From Epiperipatus broadwayi (lineage: Eukaryota; Onychophora; Udeonychophora; Euonychophora; Peripatidae), in contig JAQFVV010006652.1 of NCBI GenBank assembly GCA_028023455.1, positions 312,001 through 376,000 on the forward strand: a stretch of DNA of 64,000 nt, read 5' to 3'. Numbering within the stretch: the first letter of the stretch is position 1; every line of letters begins with the position of its first letter. This document shows positions 1 to 10,109 of the stretch, in pieces. The notes beneath the pieces were generated by a model. The model made no database searches and had not been told where the DNA came from. It saw only the letters and a list, made by a program, of their open reading frames with translations. Position numbers and translations under genes: made by a program.

Positions 1-2070
1 CAAAATTTGCATTAGAAAAGCAATCTGTATTTCGAGTGGTAACTTTACCCACGTGGGTAGTTGAAATAGCAACAGTTTTTAAAAAGAAAACACTTTCAGA
101 AGCACTTGCAGAAACAATTCACTAAACATTACATTATTTGAAAATATTAATTTCAAATACTGACTCCAGAAGCACAATCTATTAAATGTTAAGTATTTAT
201 TTATGAACAATTAGCTATTTTCTAATCAATATATATAATTAAATTATGATATATTGCATACATCACAATAAAAGGCTTTATTTAAAATAAATGATTATTG
301 ACTGTACATATGCTAAAATAAATCACAGAGATACTTTCTTAGGAATTTATTTGATACTCAAAGTCTAAAGTGATGAGCAGATGATATTAATTCCAGTTGC
401 TTTTCTCATCTCAGTAGTAATTGATTTAGGATCTTCTAGTTTTTAAGTCTAATGCTATCACTATTAAGCTAAATCGCTTAGTATAAAGTGAATAATAAAT
501 TTATATTATTATATATATCATCATCCATTTAGAATGTATACATACTTATATTAAATAATTAAAAATTGTGTGATTACTTTCTTAACAATTATACAATTAT
601 ACTTTAATAGTTGACTGAACAGAAAAGACAAAAAAAAAAACAAAGGAGTAAAATGAATTCCTCATCAGAATTAATTAATCTGTTTTTCAAAAGACTTATA
701 CTTGAATAGAAGTCAATTTTTGTCACAGTTTTATGTTTAATTGTTAACCGCAGTGACTTGCTATGCCATTATATGAAATTAGTCCAGGTTTAAAGCTTGG
801 AACTTTATTTTCAGAGTTCTTAGCTAATCAGCTAACCATATGACATAAGTAGAAATTATGAAAAGAAATTATAGTTCCTGCCTTAAAAATGATGCCCTCT
901 ATATTAAACATGGACCTCAAAAACATTTAAGATAGAACACAGAAGAAGTATGTAGGGTGGTCAACTGTAAACATCAAATGAAGAACAATTCAAGGTGACA
1001 TGAGATAAATCTTTTTTCTCAATGAGAGAAATCAAAAGTAAATTTAACATGTGTCGAAGATTATCTATATAGGAATGAAAGTAGATTAGTATAAATAGTG
1101 CTTAAGTGGATTATGCAGAAAGAATACAAATATAATAAGCAAGAAAGAATTTTACATGTAAAGTTAAGAAGTAAACAATTTATTTCCATGTATATACAAG
1201 AAATAGGATACAAGTATAAAAAATGTATTGCAAGTATATAAATATGAGAGATGAGAAGAATAAATAATTTAGTTAGAGAAATACAATTAGAGGTTAGGCA
1301 AACAAATATAAATTAAAAAATAATTTGGAATTATATAAGAATAAAAATTATATAAAGAATGAAAGAGTATATGATAAAATTTAAAAAATAATAATTTGCT
1401 GTTATTTTGATACAACTGTAAGAGCTTTAAAAACATGGATAAAAAATAAAGTAAGGTTTTGGATTAGTTTAGGTGGAGATACATTTGGAGTGTAGAATAT
1501 TGAAAGACGATCAAGATAGTTTGTATGGGAGAAATTTAACAGTAAAGAGATCAAGATTCTTTATAATGATATTAGAGAATCTAATGAAAGAATAGAAATA
1601 TTATCAAAACAGCTTTTATTAAAATGGAAGAAGGAAAAAAAACGAATCAGGACTACAAAAATAATTGGATAATAAGGAGTAAAAGGTAAAAGAGTTTATT
1701 GTAATATTAAGGGCTTTGAAAATATGGAGTGTTTAATTTTGCTTAATGAAAAGTCATTTTACATTACATCTAATACTGTTCAGCAAATCATTATCTCATT
1801 ATTTTTAACTGGCGGTAACAAGATCAAAATAATTAAAACCAGTCATATGATATCAATGAAATGATTAAAAAATAAAAGTATGATTGCAATAATATGATGT
1901 AGCTTTTATTATTGGTGAGAGAGATAGAATAAGTCAATGACTTATCTCTAAATTTTATTAACATTTTTTTTTTTTTAATGTGTGAGTGTGCAGATGAAAT
2001 TAATGCAGATAATAATCATGTTTGAGTGTGTTGTTTAACTACTTTTTGAAATAATAACCTTCACTGTTAC
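1..2070. other. AT-rich spacer, no gene seen
   Basis: No open frame of note, RNA gene or recognisable repeat. From about 900 to 1720 the plus strand is unusually rich in A and G and poor in C, but every frame is closed by frequent stops. The stretch ends where the decayed RTE LINE begins. Confidence 0.6.
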
Positions 2071-2074
2071 ACTT

Positions 2075-2848
2075 TTGGAATTTATCATTGTCATCACTTT
2101 CAATCATTATCAATCCATTTCAGGATGAAGCTCTCTCCAATTCCAATCTCTAACCTCTCTTCTCCATGTCACCCCTGCACACTTCCTTATTTCATCCATC
2201 CATCTCACATGTGATTTTTTTGTAATATTTTACAATCTCTTGGAATCCAGTTTAAGAACATCTCTTATAGCAATATGTCCAGCCTAACTCCACTTGTCTT
2301 TTAATTCTTTCAATGATGTCAGTAACACCTATTTTTTCTCTTACCCATGCATTTTGTTTTTGATCTCTTCTTGTTATCCCTAACGTGCATCTCTCCATAC
2401 TTCTTTTAGTGATCTGAAGTCTCTGTATTGCTCTTCTGTTAAGTTTCCAAGTCTCGGATCCATAAGTAAGAACAGGTCAAACACATTTATTAAAAACCTT
2501 TCTTTTCAAACACATTGTCATGCTTCCTTTTAATATTACGTTATTTCTATGAAAAGCATTCCAAGCAAGTTTAATTCTATGATTAATTTCTCCCATTATG
2601 TTTCCAACTATAGTAATAATCTGACAAATGTATTGGTAGTTTTTAACTTCTTCTAACTCATCATAATCAATCTTCATTTTCATTTTTTGAAAAATCCATT
2701 GAACATTACTTTAGTCTTTTTAACATTTACCTTTAGTACTACTTTCTTATTTTCATCTGATAATTCTTGCAACATTTCCTTAAGCTCTAAAGCATTAGTT
2801 TCAAAAACAACTACATCATCTTCAAAATCTAGATGGCTTAAATAATCT
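2075..2848 (-). pseudogene. RTE-type LINE, 3' part (first half of an interrupted copy)
   Basis: On the minus strand this corresponds to the region downstream of the reverse-transcriptase active site of an RTE-clade non-LTR retrotransposon: the thumb and the C-terminal stretch. A 68-codon open piece (2477-2683) reads parallel to the cleaner copy at 7817-8164, sharing the pattern KIDYDELEEVKNYQY versus KIDSDELEEVNSYKY. The plus-strand DNA at 2090-2850 can be matched almost line by line to 7515-8295, with several indels and stops. The match breaks at 2848 in the middle of the reverse transcriptase, just beyond the FADD-box equivalent (here FEDD by the DNA), and resumes at 5702. This is therefore one half of a LINE split by a later insertion. 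Dead copy. Confidence 0.85.
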
Positions 2849-3579
2849 TAAGGTAACCAACTGTGCTCTTTTAGAGAGTTTTATACTTCTTTTTCGTAGA
2901 CAGTGCTCCTTTTAAAACTGTATTCCAAAAATATTCCTTTGCATTTTTATGTGCTTCTTTGTATTTCTAAAAATATAAAAACTATAATGATTATTGTATA
3001 CAACTTTTTATACATTCCTGTGCATTAAGTTGTCTATGATATATGCTTACATGACTGTGGGCACATTGTAACATAGTTTTGACTAGATAATCATATACTA
3101 GATGCATTAAATATGTATACTTTGAAGTCAAATGCTCATAACTTCAAGTTATTAGCATAAGAGGCCACTACTGTCTTTCTTATTGGGTTTGTACATGCCC
3201 TGCATCCAGTATATGATTATCTAGACAATCCCCTGTAATGTTTGATACAGAGTGCATGTTTGCTGTTGACCAAAGGAGGATTGCCTCTTAGAGCAAACAA
3301 AAGTGATTCAGCATAGTTTTAGTGAGTTTCTTTGAATGAAAGCATTATTTACTTACTAAATAATCTTAAATTAAGTAGAATTAAAGTGTTTCTAAGAGTA
3401 AGTGCTTTTGAAAAAATATTAATTATTATTGTTAAATGAAATATTGAGTTTTTTCTGTTTCTTTTAATTTTAAATCAACATTACCCTGTCAAACTTACTT
3501 GACATTTAAATTTAATCTTTTATTAATTAAATATTATTAATGCAAATATAAAATAAAATTTATTTTTTTAGAATGCAAT

Positions 3580-5370
3580 ATGAGTGGTTCAAATAGACGT
3601 GAAAATCGTTTTAATGAAAATTTAAAAAAGGAGTTTCCATTTATTATAGATAACAAAGAAAATGATGATTCTATGGTTAAATGTACACTCTGCAATGGAG
3701 AAGTTTCTATTGTGATTGGTGGACAAAGTGTAAAAATAAAGCATATTGATACTAATAAACAAAACATCTCTTGATGCAGCGGCTTCAATGTTCAAACTAA
3801 CTTCATTTTTTGAAACTGATAGTTTTTGATCAAATTTAAAAAATTAGTAATTATGGAGAATACTTTCACTTTTCATACAATCATTCGTAATCAGAGTTTT
3901 AGAAATATGGACTGTACTACCAAATTATCAAAAAAAATTCATAATGCAAAATTTTCTTGAGCAAGAACTAAATGAGAACCAATAATACCTGGAGTGTTTA
4001 ATGAATTTTGCAAGAATATACTATTAGAAGATTTAAGATCTGTATCATATTTATCTGTTCTATCAGATGTGTCAAACTACAAAGAAATAGAATTATACCC
4101 ATTTTAGTAAGAATGCATTCATCTTAAGATTTTAAATTTTCAGTCTATTGCAGGAGAAACTTCGGAAATTTTATCAAATCACTTGTTTTGTTTTATATCA
4201 GAAAATAATTTGCATTCAAAAATTTTAACATTATGGGCAGATAATATGAATACGAATTTTGGTGGATGTAACCGAAGAGGTGTCAATAATGTACACACAA
4301 AACTAAAAGATTTACTCAAGAGAAATATTTTGGAAATTGGTTGCAAACCACATATTTTATCAAATGCCATTTATACAGCTTCTAGTTCCATGTCATTTGA
4401 TGTGGAAGTCATAATGACAAACATATATTTATATTTTAGTTGCTTCATGGTTCAAATAGCAAGTCTTAAACAATTTTGGGAAAAGGCTGATGTTAAATAT
4501 AAAAAGCTTCTCGGCTATTCAAAAGTCAGGTGGCTTGATTTCACTGCTGCAATAGAGTGCATTTTACAATTATATGATCCACTTCATTCATATTTTTCAA
4601 GTTTGGAAAAATGCCCCACACTTTTGAAAGCTTTCTTTCAAAACAATACACCAGAACTTATTCTCTATTTCGTCCACAGTCAGGCATCATTTTTTCATAA
4701 AACTACCCTAGAAATTGAATATGATAAAATTTCAGCTGCAGAAGTTAGTGATATTTTAAAAAATGTATTTTACAATACAGAAGGAGATATGATGATGGGT
4801 TCGTACCACTAATGCTAAAGAATAAACTAATAATTTTGAAGGCTTCTAATCTTGGTATTAATGAAAAAGAAGTTAGAAATTTTTATAAAATTTGTTATGA
4901 ATAATTAAGTAATGGTCGATCAACTACACTGAATTAAATTGCTTTAAGTGGATTTTTTTAAAAGCAAAATTGAATGGGAAAATGTTTCTTCAATAGTTGT
5001 ATTTGTAATGAAAGAATTGAAAAATGTTATTTTTGATAATTTTCGGTTTGAAGAAATTTGAAGATGCATCTAAATGAAGAAAGGTAAAAGAAATGTATAA
5101 ATGAAAAAGAGAGTATGGACAGAAGATGGATAGAAATATTTATGTATTTTAAACAAAAATTTAAAATTATTGATTAAATGTGCCCATGTTGCTCGTCACT
5201 AATGCTGCTGTAGAGAGGGTATTTTTGCTTGATAATTTTACTAGAGCAGTGAAAAATCACAACTATCTATAAGAACACTAGCTGCACTTTTAACGGTTAA
5301 AATTAACATGGAGGGCGCAAATTGTTCTGATGTGTGTGCATTACTGGAAAAAATTTCAGAATTATCCAAA
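3580..5370 (+). pseudogene. decayed hAT-family transposase
   Basis: Reading in pieces gives a hAT transposase in the right order. The first piece (3580-3774) has a BED-type zinc-finger pattern: CTLC followed by an H-bearing stretch ending KHIDTNK. The second piece (4183-4812, 209 codons) contains ADNMNTNFGG (residues 19-28), the hAT-typical CxxH block CKPHILSNA (54-62) and a conserved VRW (115-117). A third, stop-ridden part (about 5180-5340) resembles the C-terminal dimerisation region, with NAAVERVF-like and VKINMEGANCSD-like words. Frameshifts and stops separate the parts, so no active enzyme is possible. Family members cut and paste DNA through an RNase H-like DDE core; the first catalytic aspartate lies in a broken part. 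Confidence 0.8.
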
Positions 5371-5384
5371 AAAATTCATATATG

Positions 5385-5488
5385 TCAGGCGTTGGTGGCC
5401 GAGTGGTCAGCACAGCAGCCCTACAAAAAGTTGTTTCGGGTTTGCGGGTTCACTTCCTGGCCGATGCTTTGACAGATGAAAAAAAAAA
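5385..5488 (+). repeat. tRNA-derived SINE, family 1, copy A
   Basis: The head reads GCGTTGGTGGCCGAGTGGTC, matching the 5' half and A box of a Ser/Leu-type tRNA. About 45 bp later comes a B-box-like GCGGGTTCACTTCC, then GATGCTTTGACA and a short A-rich tail. Two more copies lie at 13324-13420 (minus) and 48747-48860 (plus). This copy sits directly downstream of the hAT remnant and shows no clear target duplication. Confidence 0.75.
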
Positions 5489-5498
5489 TGATTTCAAG

Positions 5499-5564
5499 AA
5501 TTAAAAGTTGTATAAATGTAAAATATTAGGATAATTAAAAGTTGTATAAATGTAAAATATTATA
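5499..5564. repeat. 34-bp tandem duplication
   Basis: AATTAAAAGTTGTATAAATG and the following bases occur twice head to tail with a 34-bp period, just after the SINE tail. Confidence 0.85.
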
Positions 5565-5701
5565 ATTACTATTGATTTTTATATTATTTCCAAAATATAT
5601 AATCGAATGGAGAAGATTTTTTTTTTTTCACAAACCCAATCATCATATCCAATGAAATTTCATTCATACTCCTCTTGTACAAAAAATAGTTGATCATCTT
5701 C

Positions 5702-6515
5702 ATAATCTCCATTTACTTTTAATCCTTTACCTTCCCATTTTAATCTACAAAATATGTTTTGCTGTATTGCTGTTGGAGATATGGAGGCACTCTGTCATAC
5801 ACCCATCTCAATGTTAATTTTTCTAGTATCATTGTGTAATCTAATTGTTACTGTTACATTTTTATAAACATTCTTCAAAATATGATAATATCCTGGATCT
5901 ACATATTCATGATCCAATGCTTTAATCACTGAAGAAATGCTTATAAAATCAAACGTCTTTTCATAATCTACAAATTCAAAGCATAATGACAACTCATATC
6001 CACTGGTCCTTTTTATAACTTCTCTCAGTGCAATTTTTAAATCCAGCTTGTTCTTTTGGTTGGTTAAAATCCAAAATTCTCTGTAGATCAGTTGTAATTA
6101 TCTTGATAAAATTTATATAGAACTGATAAAGGACTGATAGGTCTTTAATTTCTAATATTGTTTTTATCACCTTTTTTAAATATTAATATTAATACTGCAT
6201 TATCCCAATCTATCTTTATGATTTCAACATTTGGTATATGATTGTATTTTTATATTGAAAAACTAGAACACCATCATCACAAACCTTCAGGAAAACATTT
6301 GGTATATAACTTTTCCAAAGAGTGCTTCTATTTCTTCACCTGCTTCTTTTAAGATATTAATTATAATTCCAATATTATCTACAACTTTTCCTTTCTTCAT
6401 AAATTTAATTGCATGTCTCACTTCTTTATTTAAAATCTTGGACAATTCAGAAGATATAATAGTTGTAGATGGTAGTTTTTCCTTGTTCTTTATTACTTTT
6501 GGAATAAAATCTTTA
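5702..6515 (-). pseudogene. RTE-type LINE, 5'-truncated second half of the interrupted copy
   Basis: Minus-strand continuation of the LINE whose 3' part lies at 2075-2848. It covers the palm of the reverse transcriptase: the 65-codon piece at 5795-5992 contains FVDYEKTFDF, the motif-A equivalent of FVDYEKAFDS in the copy at 8179-8628. Similarity to the longer copy (8310-9060) continues to about 6515, where it stops in the linker upstream of the reverse transcriptase. That is a usual 5' truncation point for a LINE. Many stops and indels make it non-functional. Confidence 0.82.
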
Positions 6516-7504
6516 AAAATGTGAAATTATACGCATTCATATATATTGAAATGCTTCGTCAGGTCTCAAAATAGGTATATATATATATATGATAAATATC
6601 AATTGGTCAATAAAGGGTTAAAATTATAATATTAGTTTGTATTTTAAATTCGTCTTTTAAAAAGTCCGATCGTATGTATATAACGCACACATACACAAAT
6701 GTATAACTTTTTGTAACTAAAATTTGTTCTAATTTTTGTTTAAAAAAAAAAAAAAAAATTTATAAAGAAAAAAAAGGAACTTTAGAGAGAAAATTGGCTT
6801 ATTTTTGTACAAGATTATTTTTCTGCCTTTCCAGACAATGCCTAATGAAAGGAATGTTGTTTTTTTTAATTACCTTAATCTTATGGTATGTAATTTTCTT
6901 ACAGTGGGAAGTGTCAAAATCAAATTCCCTAAAGCAATTTGTATGAAAATTAATTAATGATTAAAAATGCTAATTTATCTCGAGTTATTTTTAATTAAAG
7001 CCTGGTTCTGGAAGTTTCTTAAAAAAAATAGATATTCAAACAATGGGATTGGAGACATATAAAAGCTCCAAGATGTATTGTAAAGGATTGAGTCCTTGAT
7101 TGATTTATTCCTCTCTCTCTCTCATTATTATTAATTGCTTACAGACCTTACTGCAGGTGCTAATCATATAGTTCCAAGTAAAAAAATTCTGCAGTGATTC
7201 CTGGCTGTTAGTTATTAAGTGAGATGCAGCTAGTTAAAGAAGAAACATTGCTACCAAATGAAAGAATTCACCATTCCAGTTATGCTGTCATTATGTGGGA
7301 ATAAGGCTTTTATTCCATGACGAACTTCTTTCTTCAGGTATAACCCCATTCACTAGAATGACACAAGCTAATAACAATCTCCACCCCAAAGCTTCTCTCC
7401 TAACTTAATTGTGAATAAATGAAACAAACTACACGAATAGTCATGTAAATGTATGTACATATTTAAATTGAACCATTAAATAAAAAGTCTGCAGCACAAG
7501 GGTT
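6516..7504. other. AT-rich spacer between two RTE copies
   Basis: Contains homopolymer A and T tracts and a short TA run near 6578. I see no gene or recognisable repeat. Confidence 0.5.
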
Positions 7505-7529
7505 ACTGTAATATCATCGACATCAAACA

Positions 7530-8164
7530 TTATCAATCCACTGCATGATGGTCTCTCCAAGTTCAATCCATCTTCTTCAATCTTTAGCTTCTTTTCTCTA
7601 CATCACTCCTGCACACTTTCTTATTTCATCCATCCATCTCACATGTAGTCTCTTTCTGGGTCTTTTACAATATCTTGGAAACCAGTTTAAGATTTCAATT
7701 GTCCATCTATCATCATTTCTTCTAGCAATATGTCCAGCCCAACTCCATTTCAGTCTTTTAATTTTTTCAATGAGGTCAGTAACACCTGTTTGTTCTCTTA
7801 CCCATATATTGCATTTTCAATCTCTTCTTCTTACTCCCAACATGCATCTCTCCATACTTCTTTGAGTTGTCTGAAGTCTCTCTATTGCTCTTCTATTAAG
7901 TGTCCAAGTCTCAGATCCATAAGTAAGAACTGGTAAAACACATTTATTAAAAACCTTCATTTTCAAACACATAGGCATATTCCCTTTTAATATCAAGTTA
8001 TTTCTACCAAAAGCACTCCAACCAAGTTTAATTATATGATTAATTTCATCCATTATGTTTCCATCTATATTAATAATCTGACCAAGGTATTTGTAACTGT
8101 TAACTTCTTCTAATTCATCAGAATCAATCTTTATTTTCATATTTTGAGAAAATCCATTGAACAT
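7530..8164 (-). pseudogene. RTE LINE thumb and C-terminal region
   Basis: The open piece 7817-8164 (115 codons) carries the pattern typical of RTE proteins downstream of the polymerase: KYLGQII near the start, then VLPVLTYGSETWTL, then QRSMERCMLGVRRRD. Beyond 7817 the frame shifts, but the C-terminal signature LKWSWAGHIARR followed by RPRKR and RWMDEIRK can still be read down to about 7560, with in-frame stops. This part binds template and primer in the family. The plus-strand open frames over the same DNA are antisense shadows. Confidence 0.85.
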
Positions 8165-8178
8165 TACTTTAGTTTTTT

Positions 8179-8900
8179 TTAATATTTATCTTTAGTCCTA
8201 CATTCATCTGATAATTCCTGTGACATTTCCTGCAACTCTAAATCATTATTTGCAAAAACAACTACATCATCTGCAAAATCTAAATGACTTAAATAATCTC
8301 CATTTACTTTTACTCCTTTAGTTTCCCATTTTAATCCACAAAATACTTCTTGCAGCACTGCTGTAAAAAGTTTTGGAGATATGGCGTCACCCTGTCTTAC
8401 ACCCTTCTCAATGTTGACTTTCCTACTATCATTATGTAATCTAATTGTTGCTGTTGCATTTTTATAAATATTCTTTAAAATATGACAATATCCTGGATCT
8501 ATACCTTGATGATCCAATGCTTTAATCAATGAAGAAATGTTTATAGAATCAAATGCCTTTTCATAATCTACAAATCCAAAGCATAATGGCAACTCATATT
8601 CATTTGTCCTTTCTATAACTTCTCTCAATATCTGGAATGATCTACTGTACTAAACCCACTTTTAAATCCAGCTTGTTCTCTTGGTTGGTAGAAATCCAAA
8701 GTTCTCTGAAGACGAGTGTAATTATTTTGGTAAAAATTTTGTATAAAACTCATAAAAGGCTAATAGGTCTGGATCTTCTTTATCATCTTTTTTAAATATT
8801 AACATTAATACTACATTCTTCCAATCATCTGGTACATCTTTATCATTTAGACATTTGTTATATAACTTTGCTCAAAAAAATTCTATTTTTTCACCTGCTT
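8179..8900 (-). pseudogene. RTE LINE reverse-transcriptase core
   Basis: The 149-codon open piece 8179-8628 holds the polymerase palm. Motif A is DYEKAFDS (residues 21-28, catalytic Asp 21). GVRQGDAISPKLF (77-88) is the QG-motif region. FADD (118-121) supplies the two metal-binding aspartates. All three catalytic aspartates are still present. Upstream, to about 8900, the fingers region is readable only with frameshifts, so the enzyme cannot be made. In living relatives this domain copies element RNA at an endonuclease nick. Confidence 0.9.
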
Positions 8901-9077
8901 CTTTTCATATATCAATTATAATTCCATCATTACCTGGAGCCTTTCCCTTCTTCATAAATTTAATTGCATGTCTCACTTCTTCATTTAAAATTTTGGGCAA
9001 TTCAGAAGATATAATAAATATAGTAGGTGCTTGTTCTTTATTACTATATAATTCTTGATAGAAGTCTTCTACTCATT

Positions 9078-9446
9078 TCATGATATCATTTCTCTTTTTA
9101 GTAATAATTCCATCTTTTTTCTTATTGCAGATATAAATTTCCTACCAATACTAAAATGTTGTTTTATACTCTTGAAACTTTTATTCTCTTCTACAGCTTT
9201 CCTTGCTAGTTCACAGTTATACTTTCTTATATCATTTTCAACTCTTTTCCGCACCATTTTACAAAATTCGAGATATTCAATCCTTTTTAATGCATCATTT
9301 TTGTGTGTCTTCATATTCCTTCTTTTCTTCATAAATTCTCTAGTCTCAGTAAAAATTTTATTCATCAATTGCTGCTTTTTCCTATCAGCTAACTTTGTTG
9401 CAGTTTTTAAAAGTGTATCAGTTATTTTCTTATTAATTTCATTCAA
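9078..9446 (-). pseudogene. RTE LINE basic linker between endonuclease and RT
   Basis: An open piece of 122 codons, very rich in Lys, Arg and Glu and predicted mostly helical, lies between endonuclease and reverse transcriptase in the proper orientation. It has no motif of its own. Position and composition match the inter-domain linker of RTE proteins. The 141-codon plus-strand frame over the same DNA is its antisense shadow. Confidence 0.7.
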
Positions 9447-9496
9447 ATCTGAATCATGCTCAAAATTTACTAATACTTGAAACTGATTTGTAAGTT

Positions 9497-10090
9497 CTAA
9501 TTTAAATTCATTAGAATATTTCTGAAGATTAGAATATCAACTGTAAATATTGTTTTTCTTAATAATTTTTGTCTCTCTAGTTTTGCATTAACATGTATCT
9601 TACATCCTATTAATTGATGATCACTTCTTGTGTTAAATTTATTAAGAACATTACAATCTTGAAATATGTATTTTCTGTTAGTCAAAATATAATCCAATTC
9701 TGATGTACCCACATTTGGATGCTTCCTTTTAACATTTTTCTCAAAAAAAGAATTCATAATATAAAGTTTTTCTTTTTCTGTAAACTCCACAAGTCTGCAT
9801 CCTCTCATTTCTACTACCATAATCAGAATTACCTACAGCACGTTCATCTTTCATTTGTTTACCAATTCTAGCATTAAAGTCTCTGATAACAATTTTAAAA
9901 TGTTGTTTACTCTGACCAAAAGCCTTTTGTACATCCATATAAAAATCTTCTACTTCATAACTTGTTGGGGCATAAACCTGAATTATCTGCATTTGGTATC
10001 TGCTATCGTAAAGCGAATGGTATGTTATTGCATTCTATTCTATCTTTATACTATCAGAAATATCATACCCTGATTTATAATTTGGTTTTA
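9497..10090 (-). pseudogene. RTE LINE apurinic-type endonuclease
   Basis: Two overlapping open pieces in different frames make up the domain. The first (9741-9992) has IIQVYAPTS (residues 3-11) and RDFNARIG (37-44), the equivalent of the family's GDFN metal-binding motif with Gly replaced by Arg. The second (9497-9820) has ELDYILTNRK (41-50) and SDH (67-69), the catalytic C-terminal triad motif. A frameshift separates them. Upstream, on the same strand, a stop-interrupted reading with GYDISDSIKIE resembles the preceding strand of the fold. Such endonucleases nick target DNA for retrotransposition. Inactive copy. Confidence 0.85.
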
Positions 10091-10109
10091 AAACATGGCA
10101 ACTTTATTA

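Larger units (their letters stand above)
2849..5701. mobile_element. DNA-transposon insertion (hAT-like) splitting an RTE LINE
   Basis: The RTE copy to the left stops at 2848 and continues at 5702. The 7-bp word ATAATCT lies on both sides (2842-2848 and 5702-5708), and the uninterrupted RTE copy at 8299-8305 has it only once, as expected of a target-site duplication; extending to the 8 bp usual for hAT gives one mismatch. The insert ends are weakly inverted: AAGGTAACCAACTGT at the left against AAGATGATCAACTAT read inwards from the right. The interior carries a decayed hAT transposase and a SINE. The assignment as one hAT element is inferred from content and duplication; the terminal repeats are degenerate. 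Confidence 0.65.
7505..10100 (-). mobile_element. RTE-clade non-LTR retrotransposon, near full length, decayed
   Basis: Read on the minus strand, the order is apurinic-type endonuclease (about 10090-9500), a basic linker (9446-9078), reverse transcriptase (about 8900-8179) and a thumb plus C-terminal region (8164-7530), followed by a short 3' end without long poly(A). This is the single-ORF layout of RTE elements. Several frameshifts and stops break the frame. The extreme N-terminus of the endonuclease is not recognisable, so the copy is probably 5'-truncated near 10.1 kb. Its uninterrupted sequence serves as the reference that shows the neighbouring copy (2075-6515) to be split. Confidence 0.88.

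Noticed and set aside
5385-5488. Functional tRNA gene
   Set aside because: Box A and B are present but acceptor and anticodon stems do not pair properly; three similar copies with A tails show it is a SINE.
9055-9480. 141-codon plus-strand ORF
   Set aside because: Antisense of the RTE linker, which has the coherent reading on the minus strand. Its hydrophobic composition comes from the complement of Lys/Glu codons.
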